Shown here piece by piece: positions 16,092-24,584 of a DNA stretch of 33,839 nt. The notes under the pieces were generated by a model, which was not told the origin of the DNA, searched no databases, and saw only the letters and a program-made list of their open reading frames with translations. Each line of letters opens with the position of its first letter. Position 1 is the stretch's first letter. The DNA comes from Gammaproteobacteria bacterium. Lineage in GTDB: Bacteria; Pseudomonadota; Gammaproteobacteria; DSM-16500. The DNA is taken from the NCBI GenBank assembly GCA_021324335.1, contig JAJPJH010000078.1, positions 1 to 33,839 of the forward strand. The letters run 5' to 3'. The position numbers and the translations under genes were made by a program.

Positions 16092-17394
16092 ATCGAACCC
16101 ATGTGAATATTGGCAAGTTAATCATGAGATAAAGGCAGGAAATAATGCCTAGGATGGGTAAAAGAGGGAAGAGGGGTGTTTTAAAAGGCCGGGGTAATTC
16201 AGGATACCTGATCCGTAAGATGAGGGCCCCGCTACATACAAAAGTAAAAGCTGCTAATGTGCCAATATTAACTAATTCCGCCGCTCGATTAATAGGAACA
16301 AAGCCTGCTGCAATTGAAGCCATAATGATACCAGTGAGGATAATGGTAGGAATAGGTGTATAGGTATGTGGATTCACCATCGCAATAGGAGAAGGAAGTA
16401 AGCCATCTTGCGCCATCGCAAGACAGATGCGGGTTAAGCCATAATACATCACCAGCATCACAGTGGTGAGACCAGCAATTGCACCAACTGAAATGAAGCC
16501 AGCAGCCATACGAAAGCCTAAGCTCAGTAAAGCATTCGCGACAGGAGAAGGAACATTGAGCGTAGAGTAGGGCACGATGCCGGTCAGCAAAGCAGAAACG
16601 ATAATGTAAATAAGCGTGCAAATAATGAGAGAGCCGATAATACCGATGGGAACATTCCGTTGCGGATTAACTGTTTCGGCGACAGCGGTGGATAAAGCAT
16701 CAAAACCTATATAAGCAAAAAAGACTAATGCAGCTCCTTGCATAATGCCTTCCCATCCAAAAGGAGAAAAAGTCGCCCAGTTTTCGAGATGAACTTGGGT
16801 GGCGGCCACGCCAATGAAAATGGCGATGGCTGCTAATTTAATGCAAACGATGACTGCATTAAAGCGCGCACTCGCTCTTACGCCTATACTTAAAATAGCA
16901 GCTAAGAGTACAATGATAAGAATCGCCGGTAAATTAATCCATCCGCCTTCCGTCGGTATGGTAGTTAAGGCAATGGGTAGGTCGATATGGATAGCCGTTA
17001 ATAGATTTTTCACGTAACCCGACCATCCAATCGCAACCGTGGAAACGGCAACAGAATATTCTAATAACAAATCCCACCCTATTACCCAAGCAATGAATTC
17101 ACCAAATCCTGCGTAAGCATAACTATAAGCACTGCCCGTACCGCCGATACTTGCTGCTAACTCAGCATAAGCAAAGGCTGCAAACATAGAGGCGAAACCT
17201 GCAATCATATAGGAGACCACGATGGCTGGTCCTGCTTTCGTGGCAGCGGCAACGCCTGTCAAGACAAAGACCCCTGCACCAATAATAGCGCCAATGCCCA
17301 TTAGGATTAGATCGATTGCATTCAATGAACGATGCAAATGAGAAGTTGGATCAATATGCCTAATTGGTTTTTTCCTTAGCAGGTCATGAAACAT
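15994..17394 (-). CDS. APC-family amino acid permease (YfnA/CAT-like)
   Basis: A 12-helix cation/amino acid permease of 466 residues. The first helix carries GIGAIIGAGVFVLTG, the unwound substrate-binding motif of APC transporters, and helix 6 has VFFAYIGFDALSTAVAE. Both, with NPQRNVPIGIIGSL, are diagnostic of the CAT/YfnA group. The frame is open to ATG 17433, but ATG 17394 has GAGGGA 8 bases upstream and lies just before the conserved RRPI-like lead-in (RKKPIRHI), so the shorter start is used. Cationic or branched-chain amino acids are plausible substrates; the sequence does not settle this. It could feed the leucine pathway. It lies downstream of the aldehyde dehydrogenase start only by antiparallel coordinates: both are on the minus strand, the aldehyde dehydrogenase first. 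Confidence 0.9.
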   Translation of the reverse strand: MFHDLLRKKPIRHIDPTSHLHRSLNAIDLILMGIGAIIGAGVFVLTGVAAATKAGPAIVVSYMIAGFASMFAAFAYAELAASIGGTGSAYSYAYAGFGEFIAWVIGWDLLLEYSVAVSTVAIGWSGYVKNLLTAIHIDLPIALTTIPTEGGWINLPAILIIVLLAAILSIGVRASARFNAVIVCIKLAAIAIFIGVAATQVHLENWATFSPFGWEGIMQGAALVFFAYIGFDALSTAVAETVNPQRNVPIGIIGSLIICTLIYIIVSALLTGIVPYSTLNVPSPVANALLSLGFRMAAGFISVGAIAGLTTVMLVMYYGLTRICLAMAQDGLLPSPIAMVNPHTYTPIPTIILTGIIMASIAAGFVPINRAAELVNIGTLAAFTFVCSGALILRIRYPELPRPFKTPLFPLLPILGIISCLYLMINLPIFTWVRFIVWFLIGLVVYFSYSRQHSRLKKEKQVQSIQ

Positions 17395-17448
17395 GCTATT
17401 TCCCTCGATCGCACTTCTTTCATCATAGCCCATATTGCTTAATGTAGG

Positions 17449-18828
17449 CTATAGCTTGAATAGCTGTTTAATCCACCCTAATTTCCTAGGGTTAAAGGGT
17501 GGGTATTCTAATTTGCAATCGAAAGAAAAGAATTTCTTATAAATACTTTTTTGATGTGAAAATGTTTCAAATGAATGCTGACCATGATAACGACCCATCC
17601 CACTCTCACCGATACCACCGAAAGGTAAAAAGGGATTAGCAATTTGTAACATACAATCATTTATGCAGCCATTGCCGAAAGATAATTGATTTATTATTTT
17701 TGCTGCATTTTTTTTATTGCGAGTAAATAAATATAAAGCGAGCGATTTAGGCTGTTGCTTTATGATAGAGATAACATCATCAATGCTTTCAAAAGTAAGA
17801 ATAGGTAGAAGTGGACCAAAAATTTCTTGCTGCATGATGGGATCATGCCAAGTGATATGATCGATGAGAGTGGGAGCAATATAGCGTGTTGCTTCGTTAG
17901 TTTTTCCGCCAAATAAAATAGTGCCATTTTGCATGAGTTGAAGCAGTCGAGAGAAATGGTATGAATTAATAATTCTCCCGTAATCAGGACTTTGTTCGGG
18001 ATCATCCCCATAAAATTGGTGGACCGCATTCTCTAACTTATCGATTAGTGCTGATTTACAAGATTGATGGACAAATAAATAATCGGGTGCAATACAAGCT
18101 TGTCCCGCATTCGTGGCTTTTGCCCATATGATTCGCCGTGCAGCAAAATTGAGGTCAGCCGTTTCATCCACAATGCAGGGGCTTTTACCGCCTAATTCTA
18201 ATGTCAAAGGTGTGAGGTATTTAGCAGCAGCTTGCATAACGACTTTTCCAATCGCTGTTCCACCCGTGAAAAAAATATAATCAAATTTTTCTTCTAATAA
18301 TTGTAGCGTTTGCTGTGGCTCGGCTTCGATGGCAAGGAGGTAGTGAGGAGGAAAGTGCTGGTTGATTATTCGCAAGATGACATGTTGTGTATGAGTCGCA
18401 ATTTCTGAAGGTTTAATGACAGCACAATTTCCTGCACTGATTGCACCGATTAAAGGAGACATGATTAATAGAAAAGGATAATTCCAGGGTCCCATGATTA
18501 AGGTACAGCCATAAGGCTCGAAATAAATTTCTGAACGTGCGGGCCAAAGTATAAGAGGGGTTGTTACTTTTTTGGGACGTGCCCATTTTTTAAGATGTTT
18601 GACGATAAAATCAATTTCTTTTGTGACTAACAGAATTTCATCTAAAAGAGCTTCTGTCGGTGCTTTATTTAAATCTTGTTTTAATGCTTGTATGATGTCT
18701 AGTTCGTGGGTTTGGATAAGAGATTTTAATTTTTTAAGTTGTTCAATACGAAAAGGAAGAGGAAGAGTGGCGCCTGTGTTAAAAAATTGGCGTTGCTGGT
18801 TGATGATATGACGGAAGGCGTTTTGCAT
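17449..18828 (-). CDS. Aldehyde dehydrogenase (class 3 / fatty or coniferyl aldehyde type)
   Basis: NAD(P)-dependent aldehyde oxidation. At 459 residues it matches the shorter class 3 enzymes. It has the Asn of MGPWNYPF (112-119), the coenzyme segment IFFTGGTAIGKVVM, the general base Glu211 in LELGGKSPC, the catalytic Cys245 in NAGQACIAPDY, and the C-terminal LPFGGIGESGMGRYHG. ATG 18828 has AGGAT about 9 bases upstream. The C-terminus lacks the hydrophobic anchor of microsomal fatty aldehyde dehydrogenases, so it is probably soluble. The same-strand permease begins 55 bases downstream, so the two may share a transcript. The substrate is uncertain. Confidence 0.92.
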   Translation of the reverse strand: MQNAFRHIINQQRQFFNTGATLPLPFRIEQLKKLKSLIQTHELDIIQALKQDLNKAPTEALLDEILLVTKEIDFIVKHLKKWARPKKVTTPLILWPARSEIYFEPYGCTLIMGPWNYPFLLIMSPLIGAISAGNCAVIKPSEIATHTQHVILRIINQHFPPHYLLAIEAEPQQTLQLLEEKFDYIFFTGGTAIGKVVMQAAAKYLTPLTLELGGKSPCIVDETADLNFAARRIIWAKATNAGQACIAPDYLFVHQSCKSALIDKLENAVHQFYGDDPEQSPDYGRIINSYHFSRLLQLMQNGTILFGGKTNEATRYIAPTLIDHITWHDPIMQQEIFGPLLPILTFESIDDVISIIKQQPKSLALYLFTRNKKNAAKIINQLSFGNGCINDCMLQIANPFLPFGGIGESGMGRYHGQHSFETFSHQKSIYKKFFSFDCKLEYPPFNPRKLGWIKQLFKL

Positions 18829-18862
18829 TTGAAGTGCATCCTGCTAGAAATAGATAAATTCA

Positions 18863-19270
18863 TTAGTTTTGCAAAAATTCACTCAATACTTTTTCACATA
18901 ATCCATATTTCTTCCACTCACACGTCGTGCACATTTCATGAAATTTCTCTAAGGAAAGATTGTCAGCAATTCGCTTTTTCGCCTCGCCCCATGTCATCGA
19001 TTCATTAGCTTGGAATTTCAATGCATCACTATGGGCTCGATCTAATGCGGTCACTTTTTCTTCCATCTCGCATTTTTTATCTAAACGATTAGGACAGGGC
19101 GCGCAAATGGAGTCAGTATGAGGAACAACTGTAATGCGAGTAGCATCCCCGTTTGGTGCATTCAACATATCGACGATCATTTGGAAATTGGTAATGAAAG
19201 CAGGGGAATAACCCCTGCCTTGAAAGCATAACGTGCATAAAAAATGATGCGGACGAAATTGAATTTCCAC
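18863..19270 (-). CDS. DUF1284 cysteine-rich protein
   Basis: A small protein of 135 residues with the DUF1284 opening FRPHHFLCTLCFQGRGYS (5-22). Eight cysteines are arranged as C12-C15, C56-C59-C67 and C114-C117-C125 (SICAPCPNR...C and MCTTCEWKKYGLC). The pattern suggests a metal site, probably an iron-sulfur cluster or zinc; this is inference, as the family has no known function. Translation starts at a GTG one base after the bioY stop (TAA-C-GTG) with no good ribosome site, so it should depend on coupling to bioY. Confidence 0.85.
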   Translation of the reverse strand: MEIQFRPHHFLCTLCFQGRGYSPAFITNFQMIVDMLNAPNGDATRITVVPHTDSICAPCPNRLDKKCEMEEKVTALDRAHSDALKFQANESMTWGEAKKRIADNLSLEKFHEMCTTCEWKKYGLCEKVLSEFLQN

Positions 19271-19271
19271 G

Positions 19272-19841
19272 TTATGGCTTTTTCCAACAGTGTGGAATAA
19301 TGAAGCTGGCAGCAGCTAGTTTAATAGGCTCAGAAATAATAAATGGCATCAATCCGACAGCTATTGCTTTGTCCCAACCGATAGAAAGAGATAGCACGGA
19401 CAAGCCACATAAGAAGATGACACTGGCGCCTAGTAAGGCCACCATAAAGCTGCGAATAATACTTTTCGCCCATCCTTTTTGAGCTAAGTAACCACTGATG
19501 TAAGCAGCTGGTAAAAATCCGATTAAATAACCTGCAGTTGGTCCGAAGAAATGCTGTATGCCGCCAGAATGATCTGCGAATACCGGTAAGCCGCAGGCCC
19601 CAGCAATAAGATAAGCTGCTACCACAGCTGCGCCGCAGCGGGCCCCATAGGTCATGCCAATGAGGATGACGGTCACACTTTGGAAGGTGAGAGGAACAGG
19701 CTGCAGGGGGATGCTTAATTGCGAAGCGAATGCTAAAAGGAAAACACCCGCCAGAATAAGCGAAGCGCGGTGGAGAAAGGAACTTTCTTTTGACCAAAAA
19801 ATGCTCTGAAATGGCGAAGATAAGCTCAATGTGGGGTTCAT
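19272..19841 (-). CDS. bioY: BioY biotin transporter (ECF S-component)
   Basis: Membrane protein of 189 residues that binds and imports biotin. It has about six spans and the family motifs: SIPLQPVPLTFQSVTVILIG, the segment YGARCGAAVVAAYLIAGACGLPVF, and FFGPTAGYLIGFLPAAYISG. Some BioY proteins work alone and others with EcfAT; no ECF ATPase is seen here. A biotin demand exists in this window (methylcrotonyl-CoA carboxylase). The start ATG has AGGA about 11 bases upstream. The spacer before it contains an AT-rich inverted repeat with a CACGTG centre that could be an operator. It is coupled to the DUF1284 gene. Confidence 0.95.
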   Translation of the reverse strand: MNPTLSLSSPFQSIFWSKESSFLHRASLILAGVFLLAFASQLSIPLQPVPLTFQSVTVILIGMTYGARCGAAVVAAYLIAGACGLPVFADHSGGIQHFFGPTAGYLIGFLPAAYISGYLAQKGWAKSIIRSFMVALLGASVIFLCGLSVLSLSIGWDKAIAVGLMPFIISEPIKLAAASFIIPHCWKKP

Positions 19842-19866
19842 AATGGGTCAATTCCTATTCATTTCT

Positions 19867-19897
19867 AATTATTACACGTGGAAACATGATAATAATT
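19867..19897. repeat. Inverted repeat upstream of bioY (possible operator)
   Basis: AATTATTA (19867-19874) and TAATAATT (19890-19897) are perfect 8-base arms around a 15-base spacer that begins with the palindrome CACGTG. It lies 26-56 bases ahead of the bioY start. Arm length and spacer resemble BirA-type operators, but the arm sequence does not match the BirA consensus I know, so the regulator is unknown. Confidence 0.3.
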
Positions 19898-19919
19898 CAA
19901 GGGTAGAAAGGAAAGGAGT

Positions 19920-20285
19920 TTATTCTTGATAAATGCAGCTGATATTGTATTGTTTATTCTCAGCTTCGTCCGCACCGAGCACTAAGCTAAACTGTCCGCT
20001 GTAATCGGCTAATACTTCATCCTCCTTTAGGGGTACATGGCTGCTTTGAAGGGTAACGGGTAGATAAGCAGATTTTTGATGGCCTTTATAAAGGAAATCG
20101 ATGCGGGCTTTTCCATCCGTTGTACAGCGAATGCCATTTTTTCCTGAAAAATCATAGTCTACAGTAAGAACATCGCCAGGTTTCAGGGTGAGGGTAAAAG
20201 GGATATGTTTATATACTTCAGCAGCTTTGGCGTTGACGAAACATAAGGCAATAATTGCAATGGCTAAAGAAAGATATTTCATCAT
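19920..20285 (-). CDS. Small exported (periplasmic) protein, unknown
   Basis: A 121-residue protein with a clear Sec signal peptide: MMKY, a hydrophobic core LSLAIAIIALCFV, and an NAKA cleavage site after residue 21. The mature part of about 100 residues looks beta-rich and has two cysteines (C54 and C117), likely a disulfide linking the C-terminus to the middle. I do not recognise the family. The ribosome site is strong (AGGAGAGG, 6-base gap to ATG 20285; a second ATG follows at once). It lies between ETF-QO and bioY on the same strand with a 130-base leader region, so it may have its own promoter. Confidence 0.8.
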   Translation of the reverse strand: MMKYLSLAIAIIALCFVNAKAAEVYKHIPFTLTLKPGDVLTVDYDFSGKNGIRCTTDGKARIDFLYKGHQKSAYLPVTLQSSHVPLKEDEVLADYSGQFSLVLGADEAENKQYNISCIYQE

Positions 20286-20415
20286 CGATGACCTCTCCTC
20301 AGTTTTTGTTATACGGCTGTTTGGCTGTAAGGTATCACATTTTAGAGAAGGGATAAAGGGCAGCTGCGGAGGCAGATCACGCTTGCCCGGGAGAACGGTC
20401 TCTAACTTGCCAAAA

Positions 20416-22050
20416 TCACATCATCTCATACTGAGGCCCGCTACCACCTTCAGAAGGCGTCCATCTGATATTTTGCGTGGGATCCTTAATATCGCAAGCT
20501 TTACAATGAATACAATTCCCACCATTAATCATCAAACGAGGTTCATTCTTATCGTTGTAAACGATCTCATACACACCCGCTGGGCAGTAACGTGTTTCTG
20601 GGGATGCGTATTCTTTAAAATTAATTTCAATTGGAACTCCATGCCGATCTTTTAGTTTTAAATGATAAGGCTGATCTTCCACATACGTTACATTGGCAAG
20701 ATAAACAGAAGAGGGTAAATCGAAGGTTACCCTATTGTCATGTTTAGGATAAGCAATTTGTTTGCATTGATTGGCTTTCTTCAAACAGGAATGATCAGGA
20801 ATCTTATGATGCAGCGTCCAGGGCGCCCGTCCGCGGAATAAATAAGTATCAATAGCCGCATAAACCAATCCAGGCCATAACCCATATCGTAAGGCAGGAC
20901 GAATATTACGGACTTTATATAAATCTTCCCATAACCAACTAGCCTGAAGATTTTTCGGATAATCCGTACTTTCCATCAGTGAAGATTGTTGTAAAAGGGG
21001 AAAGATACTTTCTGCTGCTACCATTGCTGATTTCATTGCATTATGAATGCCTTTAATTTTAGCAACATTTAAAAATCCTGCTGCATCTCCAATGAGTACT
21101 CCCCCTGGAAACGTTAACTTAGGAATCGATTGCCAACCACCTTCGATCAAGGTGCGAGCACCATAAGCAATGCGCCGACTTTTTTCTAGCAGTGGATAGA
21201 TAGCAGGATGCGTTTTAAAACGCTGAAATTCTTCATACGGATTTAAATAGGGGTTCTGATAATCTAATCCGACCACAAAACCAATCGATAATAAATTTTT
21301 CCCAAGATGATAAGCAAACGAACCGCCGTAGGTTTTATGATCCAATGGCCAGCCAATGGAATGGATAACATGACCAGGCTGATGCAAGGCTTCAGGAATT
21401 TCCCATAATTCTTTAATACCTAAACCATACGTCTGCGGGTCGACTCCTTCATTTAGTTGGTAACGCTTAAACACCGTTTGTGTCAGTGAACCACGACAGC
21501 CTTCAGCAAGCATGACTTGCTTAGCACGTAATTCAATGCCGGGCTGAAAATTAGCTTTCGGCTGACCATGCCTATCCACGCCTTTATCACCCGTGATCAC
21601 ACCGCATACACGATCACCTTCATAAAGCATTTCTGTTGCAGCAAAACCAGGAAAAATATTTACTCCTAGCTGTTCAGCTTCTTGGGCAAGAAAGCGACAA
21701 AATTGGCCCAGGCTAATAATATAATTACCATGATTACGCATTTGTGGTGGGGTAGGTAAACGCCATGCTTTCTTTTTTGTTAATAGAAGAAATTGATCAT
21801 GTGTGACAGGTGTGTGGAGAAAAGGAAGGGGTTTATTCTGCCAATCAGGCAATAACTCATTTAATGCCCGAGGTTCGAGGACTGCGCCTGATAGAATATG
21901 CGACCCTACTTCTTCCCCTTTATCAATAATACAAACTGTCAATGGATGGTGATATTGCTGACTCAATTGCATTAAGCGAATACCCGCAGAGAGTCCTGCA
22001 GGTCCTGCACCGACAATTACAACATCAAACTCCATGGATTCACGTGTCAT
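20416..22050 (-). CDS. Electron-transfer flavoprotein-ubiquinone oxidoreductase (ETF-QO)
   Basis: Membrane-associated flavoprotein with an iron-sulfur cluster that passes electrons from EtfAB to ubiquinone. In its 544 residues the N-terminal FAD motif is VGAGPAGLSAGIRL (13-26), the middle holds FPGGVLIGDAAGFLNVAKIKGIHNAMKSA, and the 4Fe-4S ligands are C489, C513, C516 and C519 in the C-x23-C-x2-C-x2-C pattern typical of the family. Length is normal. ATG 22050 has AAGG 4 bases upstream; a second in-frame ATG is five codons on. It lies 14 bases after the thiolase gene and is surely co-transcribed. Functional partners are etfB/etfA at 30960 and isovaleryl-CoA dehydrogenase at 5501. Confidence 0.96.
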   Translation of the reverse strand: MTRESMEFDVVIVGAGPAGLSAGIRLMQLSQQYHHPLTVCIIDKGEEVGSHILSGAVLEPRALNELLPDWQNKPLPFLHTPVTHDQFLLLTKKKAWRLPTPPQMRNHGNYIISLGQFCRFLAQEAEQLGVNIFPGFAATEMLYEGDRVCGVITGDKGVDRHGQPKANFQPGIELRAKQVMLAEGCRGSLTQTVFKRYQLNEGVDPQTYGLGIKELWEIPEALHQPGHVIHSIGWPLDHKTYGGSFAYHLGKNLLSIGFVVGLDYQNPYLNPYEEFQRFKTHPAIYPLLEKSRRIAYGARTLIEGGWQSIPKLTFPGGVLIGDAAGFLNVAKIKGIHNAMKSAMVAAESIFPLLQQSSLMESTDYPKNLQASWLWEDLYKVRNIRPALRYGLWPGLVYAAIDTYLFRGRAPWTLHHKIPDHSCLKKANQCKQIAYPKHDNRVTFDLPSSVYLANVTYVEDQPYHLKLKDRHGVPIEINFKEYASPETRYCPAGVYEIVYNDKNEPRLMINGGNCIHCKACDIKDPTQNIRWTPSEGGSGPQYEMM

Positions 22051-22064
22051 AGACCTTACCTTAT

Positions 22065-23249
22065 TTAATACATTTCAATGGCTACTGCTGTCGCTTCCCC
22101 ACCGCCAATACATAAGGAAGCGATACCGCGTTTTAAATTCGTTTGCTGTAACGCAGAAAGCAAAGTAATAATGATACGAGCACCTGTTGCACCAATAGGA
22201 TGACCTAATGCACAGGCTCCGCCATGAATATTAATTTTCTCATGGGGAATGTTTAAATCATGCATCGCTGCTAAAGCAACCACGGCAAAGGCTTCATTTA
22301 CTTCAAAGAGATCGACATCTTCAACTTTCCAATTAATTTTTTCCATTAAGCGGCGCATCGCATTAACAGGTGCGGTCGCAAATTCGCTAGGTGCTTTTGC
22401 ACTGGAGTGATGCGCAATAATTCGTGCGATAGGTTTTAAGCCGCGTTTTTCTGCTTCTGATAAACGCATTAATACAATCGCTGCTGCTCCATCTGCAATG
22501 GAACTGGAATTGCCTGCTGTAACTGTCCCATCTTTTACAAATGCGGGCGATAAGTTAGGAATTTTTTCGGGATTTACACTAAATGGATGTTCATCTTTAT
22601 CAACAATCACTTCGCCTTGTTTAGTTTGATAGATAATAGGCACAATTTCTGTTGAAAATTTATTATCACCTGTGGCTTGTTGAGCCCGTTCAAAGGAGCG
22701 GAGGGCATAATCATCTTGTTGTTTGCGGGTAAAGCCATATTGTTGCGCACATTGCTCCGCAAAATAACCCATGGCTTTGCCTTTGTCATAAGCATCTTCT
22801 AAACCATCTAACATCATGTGATCGTATAACTCACCATGTCCTAATCGATAGCCCTGCCTGGCTTTCCGCAGTAAATAAGGCGCATTGCTCATACTTTCCA
22901 TCCCGCCGGCAATGACTATATCTGTTGAACCGACGAGTAATTCATCATGAGCAAACATGACTGCTTTCATTGCTGAACCACAGACCTTATTAATAGTCGT
23001 GCAAGGTGTCGTATCCGGGATACCTGCTTTTAAAGCAGCCTGTCTAGCCGGTGCTTGCCCTTGGCCGGCAGGTAAAACACAGCCCATGATAACTTCATGA
23101 ATGTCACTCGGTACAAGGTGAGCACGTGCTATAGCCGCTTGGATAACATGGCTGCCTAGCTGATGGCCAGCAAAATCTTTCAGTTCCCCGAGCAGATTGC
23201 CGATAGGGGTTCGCGCAAAGCTGACAATAACAATAGGATCCATTTGCAT
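22065..23249 (-). CDS. Acetyl-CoA C-acetyltransferase (thiolase)
   Basis: Condenses or cleaves acetoacetyl-CoA (AtoB/PhaA type, 394 residues). The nucleophile is Cys90 in INKVCGSAMKAV, NEAFAVVALAA holds the conserved Asn-Glu, and GGACALGHPIGATGARI near the end carries the His and the second-Cys region (CIGGGEA). These are the classical degradative/biosynthetic thiolase motifs; sequence alone does not separate a short-chain thiolase from a 2-methylacetoacetyl-CoA thiolase. It would process acetoacetyl-CoA derived from leucine, once activated, and could complete isoleucine breakdown with the SDR at 30110. Start ATG 23249 has AGGA 10 bases upstream. First gene of a two-gene unit with ETF-QO. Confidence 0.94.
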   Translation of the reverse strand: MQMDPIVIVSFARTPIGNLLGELKDFAGHQLGSHVIQAAIARAHLVPSDIHEVIMGCVLPAGQGQAPARQAALKAGIPDTTPCTTINKVCGSAMKAVMFAHDELLVGSTDIVIAGGMESMSNAPYLLRKARQGYRLGHGELYDHMMLDGLEDAYDKGKAMGYFAEQCAQQYGFTRKQQDDYALRSFERAQQATGDNKFSTEIVPIIYQTKQGEVIVDKDEHPFSVNPEKIPNLSPAFVKDGTVTAGNSSSIADGAAAIVLMRLSEAEKRGLKPIARIIAHHSSAKAPSEFATAPVNAMRRLMEKINWKVEDVDLFEVNEAFAVVALAAMHDLNIPHEKINIHGGACALGHPIGATGARIIITLLSALQQTNLKRGIASLCIGGGEATAVAIEMY

Positions 23250-23304
23250 GTGGATTTTTCCTAAGGTAAAAATGAGAAAGTGATTAGTCTAGCCGAATTA
23301 AAGA

Positions 23305-23508
23305 TTACTTACTAATCCTATCATCCAGTGGTTCATTTTTAGATGGGTCAACCTGGAACATTGCTCGGATTTTTGCCAAATCTTCTGAATTAACTTTAAA
23401 ACCAGCCGCTTCCAAAATCTTGACAGTTTCGTTAGGGTGATTTTTTAAATTTTCTCGAAATTGCAAATCGTTCTGCCATTTTTCGAGGATGTCTTGTAAG
23501 TTACTCAT
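23305..23508 (-). CDS. Small NHLP/Nif11-leader-like protein (67 aa)
   Basis: A 67-residue soluble protein with two predicted helices and the pattern WQNDLQFRENLKNHPNETVK then LEAAGFKVNSEDLAKI. This resembles the leader region of Nif11 or NHLP-type peptides (FRxxLKxxP...AGFxxxxxDL) that precede modified natural products. Unlike a true precursor it has no Cys/Ser/Thr-rich core; it ends with a charged SKNEPLDDRISK. It may be an orphan member of the clan with a different role. AGGAC is 6 bases before the ATG. It is 55 bases upstream of the thiolase gene on the same strand, and divergent from the 322-residue protein. A PqqD-domain protease is 1.6 kb away. Confidence 0.6.
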   Translation of the reverse strand: MSNLQDILEKWQNDLQFRENLKNHPNETVKILEAAGFKVNSEDLAKIRAMFQVDPSKNEPLDDRISK

Positions 23509-23552
23509 GCACTTGTCCTCATATTTCTCTTTTACTATAGCACACTATAATT

Positions 23553-23585
23553 TTTAATATTTTCTTAATTTTTTCTTTTTATACT
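23553..23585 (+). promoter_or_regulatory. PmrA-like box with -10 element
   Basis: TTTAATATT-TT-CTTAATTTT (23553-23572) is a near-perfect tandem repeat of the cTTAATatT element described for Legionella and Coxiella PmrA, with the two cores 11 bases apart. TATACT (23580-23585) follows, starting 10 bases after the second CTTAAT. It precedes the ATG at 23616 by 30 bases and no normal -35 is present, as expected for an activator-dependent promoter. Confidence 0.55.
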
Positions 23586-23615
23586 GTGAGCAAGTAGGAA
23601 TACAGGAAATGGAAT

Positions 23616-24584
23616 ATGCAAGATAGGAAGCCATTTGATGCAAAGGAGATGTTTGATACGCTTATTGAAGGAATCAGGGATGTAACCTGTAATTATCATG
23701 ATATTACTAGACGGCAATATCGGTTTTTTGCTAATCCTGAACGAGATGCACAAATTGCCTTTCTTACTCTCATCACCACTTCTTGTGTAGCACGATATCA
23801 AAAAGATATTTCTATTGCTAATTGTTATCGATTAATGATGATTATTGCTTCCGCATTACTATTTGTGTCGGAAAAAATTGACAGGAAGAATTTGTTGTTC
23901 TCTACAAAAAAGGTGGAAGTATATGGGATGAAACTATGGGGTAGTGATTTGAATACCCTCATCATAGGGGAATTAGAAAAAATATTTAGACTTTTTGGTA
24001 TTCAAAGCATTGATATGGTAAAAAAATGCCGACGAGCTTTTCAGAGGCAATTGGTTATTCATCTAGAAAATATTAATAATAAGGAATGCTTTAAACCATT
24101 TTTTTCTTTATATCAAGAGATTCTCTTGGAATATTACAACGGAATTATACCTCCTACTAAATCAGAATCCTTCTTGGAAGAAAGCTTTGCCTATACAGTA
24201 AAATGCGGCATAGAAACTGCAAGTTCAGGATTAAGTGTAGCGATAGTACCTACCGTTGCAGCTCTTCTCGCTAATAGTGTCACCGGGCCGGTGGCTTTTC
24301 TGGTTGCTGCTATCATTATTCCCCATGTAGTGGTTTATCTTCGTGGAAAAGCCATTGATACAGTGAGTAATAATATTGTGGAAATCACCAAAACTCCTTT
24401 TATGTATCTTTATCATTTTCTCCAAGATCCTACCAACCATCCGGATGTAAAAAAGCAAATTCTTCAATCCCTCGATCATTATTTAGATGTATCGGGCAAC
24501 GATATTTCAGAAACAGAGAAAGCGCAGGTAAAGGAATTATTAGGAGTTAACTCTATGCCAATGTTTTCTCCAAAACGGCCGTGA
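23616..24584 (+). CDS. Unknown protein with hydrophobic hairpin, candidate effector (322 aa)
   Basis: No family is recognised. The N-terminal ~190 residues look helical and soluble. Residues about 205-245 form a hydrophobic hairpin (LSVAIVPTVAALLANSVTG then PVAFLVAAIIIPHVVVYL) that could insert in a membrane; a polar C-terminus follows (residues 246-322). No signal peptide is present. A PmrA-like promoter box precedes it, which in Legionella and Coxiella marks Dot/Icm effectors and secretion genes, so secretion is a fair but unproven inference. ATG 23616 has AGGAAATGG upstream. The last 32 bases overlap the end of the opposing tpx gene. Confidence 0.65.
   Translation: MQDRKPFDAKEMFDTLIEGIRDVTCNYHDITRRQYRFFANPERDAQIAFLTLITTSCVARYQKDISIANCYRLMMIIASALLFVSEKIDRKNLLFSTKKVEVYGMKLWGSDLNTLIIGELEKIFRLFGIQSIDMVKKCRRAFQRQLVIHLENINNKECFKPFFSLYQEILLEYYNGIIPPTKSESFLEESFAYTVKCGIETASSGLSVAIVPTVAALLANSVTGPVAFLVAAIIIPHVVVYLRGKAIDTVSNNIVEITKTPFMYLYHFLQDPTNHPDVKKQILQSLDHYLDVSGNDISETEKAQVKELLGVNSMPMFSPKRP

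Noticed and set aside
19330..19851. 173-residue open frame overlapping bioY in another frame
   Set aside because: BioY motifs lie in the other frame; this frame reads as a Cys/His/Trp-rich artefact.
20188..20655. 155-residue open frame antisense to the periplasmic protein and ETF-QO end
   Set aside because: Overlaps two well-supported genes on the opposite strand and has no supporting features.
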